From assembly GCA_964540725.1 (NCBI GenBank), contig CAZINU010000012.1, forward strand, positions 1 to 25,509: a stretch of 25,509 nucleotides of DNA, read 5' to 3'. Origin of the DNA: JANJWP01 sp964540725. GTDB taxonomy: Bacteria > Patescibacteriota > Gracilibacteria > BD1-5 > UBA2023. Position numbers and translations under genes: made by a program. Of this stretch, positions 1 through 7,545 are shown one piece after another (the first letter of the stretch is position 1; each line of letters begins with the position of its first letter). The notes beneath the pieces were generated by a model, which saw nothing but the letters and a program-made list of their open reading frames with translations, did not search any database and was not told where the DNA came from.

Positions 1-192
1 GGTACCTACGCGGGAACCGCGTACGAGCCGTACGACCTGCTGCCGAGAACCGTGAACGGCCTTCTGGGCTTCATCGGCGTCGAGAACGTTCGGAACTACT
101 TTTTGGAAGGGGTGAATTCGAAAACGGCCGAAACGATCGACGCCGAAATTGCCGCCCTTTCGGCCACGATCCGGAAAGAAGCGACGGCCTAA
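1..192 (+). CDS. azoR: FMN-dependent NADH-azoreductase-like protein, 3' end only
   Basis: Frame 1 is open from the first base to a TAA at 190-192, giving the last 63 residues of a protein that starts outside the window. The segment with LLGFIGVENV followed by an F-EG motif matches the C-terminal part of the AzoR/flavodoxin-fold quinone reductase family, where a conserved LGFIGI-D sequence precedes a final helix. That family uses FMN and NAD(P)H to reduce quinones and azo compounds in the cytoplasm. The catalytic and FMN-binding parts are not in view, so the assignment rests only on this tail. It lies 76 bp upstream of folA on the same strand and may share its transcript. Confidence 0.6.
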   Translation, partial: GTYAGTAYEPYDLLPRTVNGLLGFIGVENVRNYFLEGVNSKTAETIDAEIAALSATIRKEATA

Positions 193-268
193 TGGTTCGC
201 CCCGCCGCCCGCGGATGGATTTTTCGAGGGAAACGGGTATTATCCGCCCCGTTTCCTTTTTTTCAAGC

Positions 269-745
269 ATGCGAGTTTCCCTCATTGCGGCCATGGCCGA
301 AAAAAACCGGGTCATCGGCAAAGACGGCCGACTTCCTTGGCATTTGCCGGAAGATTTGGCGAATTTCAAACGTCTCACGCTCGGTTCCCCCGTCGTCATG
401 GGACACAATACCTACTGGTCGCTCCCGGAAAAATTCCGACCGCTTCCGGGGCGTCGCAATCTCGTGATTTCCTCCAGGCCGGCCGAGGGGGCCGAGACGT
501 TCGCGAACGTCGACGAATTGCTGACCGCGCTGGAAGGGGAGGGGGCCGACCGGATTTTCGTCATCGGCGGCTCCAAAACGTATGCGGAATTCCTTCACCG
601 GGGACTCGCGGACGAAGTGCTCCTTTCGGTCGTCCCCGGAGACTACGGGGGCGACGCGTTCTTTCCGGAGTTCGAAGACGCGTTCCGGGAAGCGGAACGC
701 ACGAAATTCGAGACGTTCGAGTTTGTTCGGTACGTCCGGACCTAG
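269..745 (+). CDS. folA: Dihydrofolate reductase
   Basis: This 158-residue protein reduces dihydrofolate to tetrahydrofolate with NADPH, feeding thymidylate, purine and methionine synthesis. It has the usual single-domain length and family landmarks: MRVSLIAAMAEKNRVIGKDG at the N-terminus, the substrate-binding LPWHLPEDL segment with the catalytic acid, VVMGHNTY (usually VMGR-T), NLVISS, and the NADPH-binding FVIGGSKTY. The frame is open further upstream to 149, but that part overlaps the preceding gene and does not resemble the family, so the ATG at 269 is chosen. No Shine-Dalgarno sequence precedes it; the leader is a pyrimidine tract. The gene ends in TAG, 13 bp from the convergent pilB stop. 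Confidence 0.95.
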   Translation: MRVSLIAAMAEKNRVIGKDGRLPWHLPEDLANFKRLTLGSPVVMGHNTYWSLPEKFRPLPGRRNLVISSRPAEGAETFANVDELLTALEGEGADRIFVIGGSKTYAEFLHRGLADEVLLSVVPGDYGGDAFFPEFEDAFREAERTKFETFEFVRYVRT

Positions 746-758
746 TCTTCAAACCGTC

Positions 759-3487
759 CTAAAACCGGTCAATATCTTGATTGAGATCGGGAATGTGTCC
801 GATCAGGTTTCCGACGAGCTGGGAATTCTTTTCGATCCGAGCGGAAACTTCCGCCTTCTCGCGACGTTGAAGCCGCATGATGGCCATAGCGGCGATAACT
901 CCGGGGGTCTTGGCCCACAGTTCGGGTTTTCCCGGCGTAGACCGGAACGCGCCTACGACCAATTCGGTCTTTTCCCGGATCGACCGGTCGATGGATTCGA
1001 GCTGCCGACGGTCTTTCTCGATAGTCTGCAACAAGGTATTCGTAACCATCTGACGCTTCGCGTCCGTGGGTACTTCGGTCATAAGGGATGACGGAACGCC
1101 TTGCCGCCCATCCGAGCCGGAGAGAATTTTTTCCGGAGGCACGGCCTTTCGAACGGATACTCCCGCGAAATTCCGAAGTCCGGTAACCTCCGTCACCTCC
1201 GCGTCCATCGGAGGCGTTTCGGCCATGCCGACGAATCCGGAAAGGCTGAGGGCCTCGTCCGATTGAGCGCGTTGCACGGCCTTGGGAAGGGGCATCTGTT
1301 CGTTCATTCCGGAGAATTCCGGAAGCGGGAGCGTTCGTCCTTCCACATACCCCGGAGCGACGGTCGGATATTCCACGATGACCAGCTTGTTCTTCGGAGT
1401 TCCGCCATTCGGAAGCAGGTCGACCTGCCGAACTTCGATCGTTTCGGTCGCGTCCCGGATGATTTCGTCAGGGTTTTTCATAACGTAGTCACCACGCGGA
1501 AGATCGCGGAGCTCGTCGAACGAAGTGACGCCCAAAAGCACCTGCCGGAATCCTTCCTCGAAAATCATATTCATCGAATGGGCTTCCCGGATGTATTCGA
1601 TGACTTCACGGTACGTCTTCCCTTCGCGGATCATGTCGCGCACCTTCGAAGTAAGCGTGAGCTGTTCGACTACGACCTGCATGCCCTGGTATCCTTCGCC
1701 ATCGCACTTCTTACAGCCGACCGGACGCTTTGCGAGGTAATGCTTCCAATTTTTTTCAAGATGATCGATAACGTGTTCGTCGATTTCGCGGCCCGAAAAA
1801 TACTCGCGGCCCGGAAATTCCTCGATATGTTCGGCGCAATCGCAAAAACGTCGGATCAGGCGTTGGTTCAACACCGTAACGACGGTGGAGGAAATCAGCC
1901 ATTCCGCCACGCCGAGTTGAATGAGTCGGACGATGGATCCGAGCGAATCTTCGGTATGGAGGGTCGAAAGGACCATGTGCCCCGTAAGTGCCGCTTCGGT
2001 CGCGATGATCGCCGTTTCCTTGTCACGGATTTCCCCTACCAGAATAACGTCCGGGTCTTGTCGGAGCATGGCCCGCATGGCCACGGGATACGTGTATCCG
2101 CGCCGCTCGTCGATGGACGATTGGTTGATGAATTCCCCAGCCCGGTATTCGACCGGGTCTTCGATGGTCACGACGTTGGTATGTTCTCCGGCGACTTGCT
2201 GGAGAGCGCGGTGCAGGGTCGTCGTTTTTCCGGAGCCCGTCGGTCCCGTTACGAGAATGACGCCGTTTTTCCTTTTCAGGGCATTGACGATTTGCCGTTC
2301 GATACGGGGCGGAAGATTGGAATCGAACAGGGATTTCCGACTCATGTCCTGCAAAAGCACGCGCATGACCACCTTTTCCCCGTAAATATATGGCGCGAGG
2401 CTTACGCGGATATCCACCACGTGCCCTCAGAGGGCACGGGTAAAGGATCCGTCCTGAGGCTTATGATTGATGGTAATATCGAGTCTTGACGAGGTTTTGA
2501 TAACGTTGATGAGCGGCTTCAGGCGGTCGAGACCGAACGTGTCAATCTTGCGCATCCTTCCGTTAATGCGCATGCGTACGACGACTTCGGCCTCGCCCGG
2601 CTCGACATGGATATCGGACGAACCGCGCAGCGCCGCGATATACAGGAGCTTGTTCAGGTACCGGACCTGCTTTGCGGCATTGACGGGATCCACCCCTTCG
2701 ATCGTCTTCATTCGGGAAGAGTAGAGCCGATCGATTCCTTCGGAAATGGCCGTGGCGTTGCAGACGTACGCGTTGACGACGCAACGGGTCGCCCTTTCGA
2801 TTTTTTCGATAATCGTTTTATTCAGCGGGTCGGCCATGGCAACCGAAAGATGTCCGCGCATCCCATCCGGATCCGGATCCGCCTTCTTATCCTTTTTGAC
2901 TTCGGCCGATTCGATAAAAAAACCGGAAGCGAACGAAGATCCGCCCAAAAGCGTTTATCGACGGCACTGAGGTTATCGCGCAATTCCGGATCGATAATGG
3001 CGAAATCGTCCTTCGAAACGTCGAGGTACTGGATTCCGAGTTGGCGGCTGATGGTGGACAACAACAGGTGTTCCTCGATGAATCCAAGATCCACGAGCGC
3101 CTCCCCGAGGGGTTTGCCACGGGTCTTATGGTGCTCGAGGGCTTCGGTCAGTTGCTCGGGAGTAATGACCTTCCGTTCGATAAGGATTTCGCCCAACCGG
3201 ATTTTTTTTCCGGAATCCTTCAACGTTTTTTCAAAGGCCTGCGGAGTAATCCACCGGTTCCGTATGAGGATTTCACCGATCCTCCCCCCGGAAACCGACT
3301 GTTCCGCAAGGGCTTTGGAAAGCTGTTCCCGAGTAATGAGACCGGAATGGACGAGAATCTCCCCAATGGGCCGGCACTGGGGGGATTCCGTCGCATTGGA
3401 AAGATTCTTCTCGGTCGCGAAAGAACCGTTTCCCGAAGTTTGAACGGGAACCGTTTCGGAATGTGTCGCTGTTTGGAGAGAATTCAT
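759..3487 (-). CDS. pilB: Type IV pilus assembly ATPase PilB (GspE family), with an in-frame TGA and a -1 frame change
   Basis: This hexameric motor ATPase powers pilus extension at the cytoplasmic face of the membrane. Reading TGA as Gly and allowing one -1 shift, the product is about 909 residues. The N-terminal half has MshEN-like repeats (GEILV-GLIT-EQL type, about residues 38-150). The motor follows: PQDG near 345, Walker A GPTGSGKT at 415-422, Asp box TIEDPVEY, Walker B LVGEIRD near 483, His box STLHTED, and a zinc motif with Cys 549, 551, 592 and 595. Two oddities break the simple reading. A TGA at 2427-2429 (residue 354) lies between PQDGSFTRAL and GHVVDIRVS. A seven-T run (plus-strand A run 2916-2922) separates the N-terminal frame, ending SLPVF, from the downstream frame, starting FIESAEVKK. 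About 230 residues after the ATPase core match nothing I recognise. The gene ends in TAG. The family call is secure; intactness is not. Confidence 0.85.
2916..2922 (-). other. Heptameric slippery run T_TTT_TTA at the pilB frame change
   Basis: On the coding strand the zero-frame codons are GTT TTT TTA TCG. The upstream homologous frame ends here, and the homologous continuation (ATC GAA TCG GCC) is in the -1 frame. The run fits the X_XXY_YYZ pattern in the correct phase for -1 slippage. A one-base homopolymer error, or transcriptional slippage adding one T, would also restore the frame. The sequence alone cannot separate these. Confidence 0.5.
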
Positions 3488-3528
3488 TCGTAATGGCGCG
3501 CTGTTCGACGCTATTCGTGCTAATATTT

Positions 3529-3556
3529 CTTATATTGATATTTTTTTTAAATGCAA
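3529..3556 (-). promoter_or_regulatory. Candidate pilB promoter
   Basis: On the minus strand TTGCAT (3551-3556) is followed after 16 bases by TATAAG (3529-3534), about 40 bases upstream of the pilB ATG. It lies in an unusually AT-rich patch between the divergent pilB and valS genes. It is a consensus match only. Confidence 0.45.
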
Positions 3557-3586
3557 TTGACTTTGTAAGTTTAAGGTTTGTTAAAT
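3557..3586 (+). promoter_or_regulatory. Candidate valS promoter
   Basis: TTGACT at 3557-3562 is followed by TTAAAT at 3581-3586 (spacer 18), in the AT-rich patch between pilB and valS. The -35 is strong and the -10 is weak. It would give a leader of about 140 bases that contains the terminator-like hairpin at 3688-3716. Confidence 0.35.
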
Positions 3587-3687
3587 TAACTCCGGAGGTA
3601 CGGAGCGAGCGAGGGTCCGCGGAACCGGCGAAAGAATGGGGGCGTTTCGTCTTGCCTCCGGACAGAAAAACCGTATATTTCCAGGCG

Positions 3688-3716
3688 TCCCGATTTTTCG
3701 GGGATTCTTTTTTATC
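3688..3716 (+). terminator. Terminator-like hairpin in the valS leader
   Basis: CCCGA (3689-3693) and TCGGG (3698-3702) form a short GC-rich stem around TTTT. ATTCTTTTTTA follows, and the run ends 17 bases before the valS ATG. With the promoter candidate further upstream this has the shape of a transcription attenuator. I see no T-box consensus. Confidence 0.4.
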
Positions 3717-3732
3717 CTGACGCACCCGCCAT

Positions 3733-6375
3733 ATGGATTTCCCCAAACGTTACGAACCGAAGACCTTCGAAGACGCCATCACCGAGCGCGACATCGCGGC
3801 CGGCCACTACCAGCCAAAACCCGGAACCACCGGGAAGACCTTTTATATTCCCATTCCGCCGCCGAACGTCACGGGCAACCTGCACATCGGCCACTCCCTC
3901 ACGCTCACGCTCGAAGACATCATGGTGCGCTACCACCGGATGAAGGGCGACGAAACCCTCTGGGTTCCCGGAACCGACCACGCCGGAATCGCCACGCAGG
4001 CCAAAGTGGAACAGAAACTCGCCAAAGAAGGCAAGACCCGCGAAAACCTCGGGCGCCAGAAATTCCTCGAAGAGGTCTGGAAATGGAAGGACGAATACGC
4101 TTCGAACATCAACGCCCAGGTCAAAAAGATGGGCGCGTCCTGCGATTGGTCGAAGGAACGGTTCACGCTCGACCCGGGACTCAACCGCAACGTCGAGCAC
4201 GTTTTCGTCGACCTTTACAACAAAGGTCTTTTGTACCGCGGCGAGTACATGGTGAACTATTCGCCGGTCCTCGGTTCGGTCATCTCCGATATCGAAGTCG
4301 ACTACAAGGAGGAAGAAGGGAAGATGTACTACGTCACGTACTTCGTTTCGGGTTCCGACAACGAGCTCGTCGTCGCCACCACCCGCCCGGAAACGCTCCT
4401 CGCCGACCAGGCGGTCGCCGTCCACCCGAAAGACAAGCGCTTCAAGAAGCTCATCGGGCGGAGCGTCATCCTTCCCATCGTCAACAAGGAGATTCCCATC
4501 ATCGCCGACGAGATGGTCGATATGGAATTCGGAACCGGCGCGGTAAAAATCACTCCCGCCCACGATCCGACGGACTTCGAAACGGGAAAACGGCACAACC
4601 TCCGGCTCGATTACCAGGTCATCGACAAAACCGGCGTCATGACGCCGGAAGCCGGCATCTTCGCGGGCCAAGACGCCCTTACGGCCCGGGAAAACGTCGT
4701 GGAGCTTTTGAAAGCCAAGGGGAACCTCGTCAAGATCGAACCGCACAAACAGCGCGTCGGATACTGTTCCCGCGGGGGATGCCGCATCGAAACGGTCGTT
4801 TCGAAGCAGTGGTTCATCCGTTCCTCGGAAATGGCGAAAAAGGTCATCGCCGGGTATAAGAAGGGCGAATTCAAATTCGTTCCGAACCGGTTCTCGAAGA
4901 CGTTCGAGGATTGGATTTACAATCTCCGCGACTGGTGCGTCTCGCGCCAACTTTGGTGGGGACACCAGATTCCGGCCTACTACGACGTCAAAACCGGCGA
5001 ACTCGTGGCGGTCTCGAACCGGCCCGAGGAAGTGTTCGCGAAATTCGGCAAAGAGAACGTCCGCCGCGACGACGACGTGCTCGACACGTGGTTCTCCGCG
5101 GCGCTCTGGCCGTTCTCGATTCTCGACTGGGATCCCGAAAACCCGGGCGAACTCTTCCAAAAGTTCTATCCGGCGAACGTTCTCGAGACCGGGTACGACA
5201 TCATCTTCTTTTGGGTGACGAAAATGCTCTTCATGGGGTACGAATTCACCGGAAAGACCCCGTTCGAAACCATCTACCTCCACGGACTCATCTTCGACGA
5301 AACCGGACGGAAAATGTCGAAATCGTGGGGAAACGTCATCAACCCGCTCGACGTCATCGGCGAGTATTCCGCCGACGCCCTCCGACTCGCCCTCGTGGTC
5401 GGCAATACGCCGGGGAACAACCTCAATTTCTCGATCAAGTCGGTCGAAAACGACTCGATCTTCCTGAACAAGCTCTGGAACGTCGCGCGCTTCGTATGGA
5501 TGAACGTCGGGGACGTAACGGACGAACACGCCGCCATCCACGACCGCATCGTGACAAACGCGGACAAACTCCTTCCGCACGAACGGTGGATCCTTTCCCG
5601 AACCCGCGCCACGGTCGACCGCGTAACCGAGGGGATGGAAAAGTATTCGTTCTCGGAGGCCGGCTCCGACCTCATCAGCTTCATCCGCGACGAATTCGCC
5701 GACTTCGCCATCGAGGAGTACAAGATTACGAAAGATTCCTCCGAGTTCGGCTCGGACGTCATGGCGTACTGCCTCCTTACGATTCTGAAACTCCTCCATC
5801 CGTACGTACCGTTCGTCACCGAAGAACTCTACAACCGCGTAACGAACGGAAAGGTCCTCATTACGAGCGAATGGCCGAAGTGCGCCTTCGAGCGCGACGA
5901 GGCGCTCGAAAAAGACATGGCGCTCATTTACGACGCCATTCGGGAAATCCGCAACATTCGGGCGAGCAAGGGTATCAAGCCGGGCGAAAACGTCCCCGCG
6001 ATCATCCGCGCCCCGAAAAAAACCGCGGCGGCCGTCGCGGAGAACGCCGAAATCCTGAAAGGACTCGCGAAGGTATCCGAACTGACCGTTACGAGCGAAA
6101 AGGTCGACGCGGGCGATATGGCCTACGGCGTCGTCGGCGACCTCGACATCTACCTCGACGTCGGTTCCCTTATCGACCACGATGCCGAACGCGCGCGTTT
6201 GAAGGCGGAAATCGAGAACAAGAAGGAATACCTCCGCTCGCTCGACCTCAAGCTCACGAACCGCGAATTCGTCAAAAACGCGCCGGAGAAGATCGTTCGT
6301 GCGGAACAGGAGAAGAAGCGCGTGGCCGAAGAACAGCTCGAAAAACTCTTGCAGAAATTATCCGTTTTGTTATAA
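3733..6375 (+). CDS. valS: Valyl-tRNA synthetase
   Basis: This class I aminoacyl-tRNA synthetase charges tRNA-Val with valine and edits mischarged threonine. The 880-residue product has the normal length and order. The nucleotide-binding motif HIGH is at residues 51-54 after PPPNVTGNL. A CP1 editing domain follows, including ATTRPETLLAD and the GTGAVKITPAHDP segment. The KMSKS loop is at 527-531, then the anticodon-binding helical domain, and finally a C-terminal tRNA-binding coiled coil from about residue 810, rich in Lys and Glu. There is no internal TGA in 880 codons, which fits a low TGA frequency. The ATG at 3733 is preceded by a pyrimidine-rich leader without Shine-Dalgarno. The stop is TAA. 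Confidence 0.98.
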   Translation: MDFPKRYEPKTFEDAITERDIAAGHYQPKPGTTGKTFYIPIPPPNVTGNLHIGHSLTLTLEDIMVRYHRMKGDETLWVPGTDHAGIATQAKVEQKLAKEGKTRENLGRQKFLEEVWKWKDEYASNINAQVKKMGASCDWSKERFTLDPGLNRNVEHVFVDLYNKGLLYRGEYMVNYSPVLGSVISDIEVDYKEEEGKMYYVTYFVSGSDNELVVATTRPETLLADQAVAVHPKDKRFKKLIGRSVILPIVNKEIPIIADEMVDMEFGTGAVKITPAHDPTDFETGKRHNLRLDYQVIDKTGVMTPEAGIFAGQDALTARENVVELLKAKGNLVKIEPHKQRVGYCSRGGCRIETVVSKQWFIRSSEMAKKVIAGYKKGEFKFVPNRFSKTFEDWIYNLRDWCVSRQLWWGHQIPAYYDVKTGELVAVSNRPEEVFAKFGKENVRRDDDVLDTWFSAALWPFSILDWDPENPGELFQKFYPANVLETGYDIIFFWVTKMLFMGYEFTGKTPFETIYLHGLIFDETGRKMSKSWGNVINPLDVIGEYSADALRLALVVGNTPGNNLNFSIKSVENDSIFLNKLWNVARFVWMNVGDVTDEHAAIHDRIVTNADKLLPHERWILSRTRATVDRVTEGMEKYSFSEAGSDLISFIRDEFADFAIEEYKITKDSSEFGSDVMAYCLLTILKLLHPYVPFVTEELYNRVTNGKVLITSEWPKCAFERDEALEKDMALIYDAIREIRNIRASKGIKPGENVPAIIRAPKKTAAAVAENAEILKGLAKVSELTVTSEKVDAGDMAYGVVGDLDIYLDVGSLIDHDAERARLKAEIENKKEYLRSLDLKLTNREFVKNAPEKIVRAEQEKKRVAEEQLEKLLQKLSVLL

Positions 6376-6376
6376 A
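6349..6376 (+). promoter_or_regulatory. Candidate promoter overlapping the valS stop
   Basis: TTGCAG at 6349-6354 and TATAAA at 6371-6376 are 16 bases apart, placing a start about 25 bases before the ATG at 6409. TATAAA also lies in a small inverted repeat, TTGTTAT/ATAACAA, at 6367-6382. Confidence 0.4.
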
Positions 6377-6408
6377 TAACAAACGAGATACTTTTCGTCC
6401 CATCCAGC

Positions 6409-7464
6409 ATGATCCCAGCAACCCCCGACGTCAAACGGCCCGATCCGGAAGGACGGGCCGTTTCGATTCCGGCCGTCCCGTTTTCCGGTTCCCATGAAAA
6501 CCTCCTCGTGTCCGGCCATCCGGAATCCGTCGAAACGATCCTGAACGAAGACGGCATTTTATCCGACGTGTTCAGGAGATTGCCCGACGGAACCGTACTT
6601 CCGCGCGACATGAGCGCCATTCTCGATTCCCATTTTCCGGGAACCGCTTCGGTCCCGCATCTCCCAATCGTTCCCGGCGTCGCGCTGAAACGGCTCGTAA
6701 GGAGGGGGAGCGGCGCCGATTTGTACCACCACTGGACGGACGATTTTGCCTGGAAGAGCCACTTCCTCCTTCCGGTCGTTCCGGACGGAACCGGCCTCCG
6801 GCTCGAATACGATGGCCATGACCGCTTGTTTCTCGTCGGATCGGACGGAAAAACCTACGCCCGGTTCGATCGGACGAGGGCGGCATTCGGAGACTCGGCC
6901 GCAGCGGATGGCGTTTGCGATCTCCGCTTTCGGAATTTCCATGACAAATTCCATAACGCCATTCACGGATTGCGCCCGAGTCACGCCGATTCCGGACTCT
7001 TGCTCCATGGGCATGCGTTCCGATTCGTCCATGCGGCCGACAAGCTTTACGGAATCGGAGATACCGTCATTTTCGGGGGATACTTCGACATTCCGCCCCA
7101 TTGTCCGTTCATTAATTCCGAGCACGAGGTTGCGACGGAAATCGTGGAAGAATCGGTTGCGCAAATGTTTTCCCTCGCCTACGCCAAATACAAGGAGTTT
7201 CCGCCGTTCTTCGACGAACTCGGAAGGGATAACCCAAAATCGCAAGCCCTCCTTTTCAAATCTTCGGTCTCGGAAGCGGGAAAAGGCGGAATCATTTCGC
7301 ATGACCGGCTTTCCGCCGCCATGCAAATCCTCAAAGAGGACAAACGGGACGTCTCCTTCTTTTACGAAGCTTGGGATTCGACCGGCCGCGTCGTCCTCAG
7401 CGGGGAAATCGAAGCGTCCGTCATTCCGTTCCGGGTCCTCCGAAAGATGGCCGGCGGACGTTAA
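6409..7464 (+). CDS. Tandem hot-dog-fold protein, FabA/FabZ-like
   Basis: This 351-residue protein has two segments that recall beta-hydroxyacyl-ACP dehydratases. The first has HFPG at about residues 75-78 followed by IVPGVALKRL, then FLLPVVPDGTGLRLEY, paralleling the FabZ order of HFPG-PxPGV and a later PVxPGDxL strand. The second has GGYFDIPPHCPFINSEHEV followed by a VEESVAQMF helix, where the second catalytic acid of the fold is usually found. That suggests a double hot-dog protein acting on acyl thioesters, but the similarity is weak and catalysis is unproven. A perfect 10-bp hairpin (6433-6463) lies inside the first codons, so the real start could instead be the GTG at 6508. The gene ends in TAA just before a strong terminator. 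Confidence 0.5.
   Translation: MIPATPDVKRPDPEGRAVSIPAVPFSGSHENLLVSGHPESVETILNEDGILSDVFRRLPDGTVLPRDMSAILDSHFPGTASVPHLPIVPGVALKRLVRRGSGADLYHHWTDDFAWKSHFLLPVVPDGTGLRLEYDGHDRLFLVGSDGKTYARFDRTRAAFGDSAAADGVCDLRFRNFHDKFHNAIHGLRPSHADSGLLLHGHAFRFVHAADKLYGIGDTVIFGGYFDIPPHCPFINSEHEVATEIVEESVAQMFSLAYAKYKEFPPFFDELGRDNPKSQALLFKSSVSEAGKGGIISHDRLSAAMQILKEDKRDVSFFYEAWDSTGRVVLSGEIEASVIPFRVLRKMAGGR
6433..6463 (+). repeat. Perfect 10-bp inverted repeat near the start of the hot-dog gene
   Basis: AAACGGCCCG (6433-6442) pairs with CGGGCCGTTT (6454-6463) around an 11-base loop. It has the same composition as terminator stems elsewhere in the window but lacks a T run. It may be a weak valS terminator, or a hairpin within the start of the next gene. 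Confidence 0.5.
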
Positions 7465-7486
7465 CCGTTCCGTACCATACTCTTTG

Positions 7487-7520
7487 AAAACGGGCCACCG
7501 ATTCGGACGGCCCGTTTTTT
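7487..7520 (+). terminator. Rho-independent terminator after the hot-dog gene
   Basis: AAAACGGGCC (7487-7496) pairs with GGCCCGTTTT (7509-7518) around a 12-base loop, and the T run continues to 7520. It lies 22 bases after the preceding TAA. Confidence 0.85.
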
Positions 7521-7545
7521 GCGACGGCGCCAAAAACGTGCTACC

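Noticed and set aside
3593..3732. T-box riboswitch upstream of valS
   Set aside because: The sequence near 3624-3640 only loosely recalls the T-box AGGGTGG-ACCGCG core. The leader is too short, and no specifier stem is visible.
3712..6180. Very long open frame antisense to valS, and similar long frames opposite other genes (for example plus strand 15049-16821)
   Set aside because: They mirror the codon bias of the real genes (frequent TTC, GAA, CGA, TCG), have low-complexity Arg/Asp-rich translations, and match no family.
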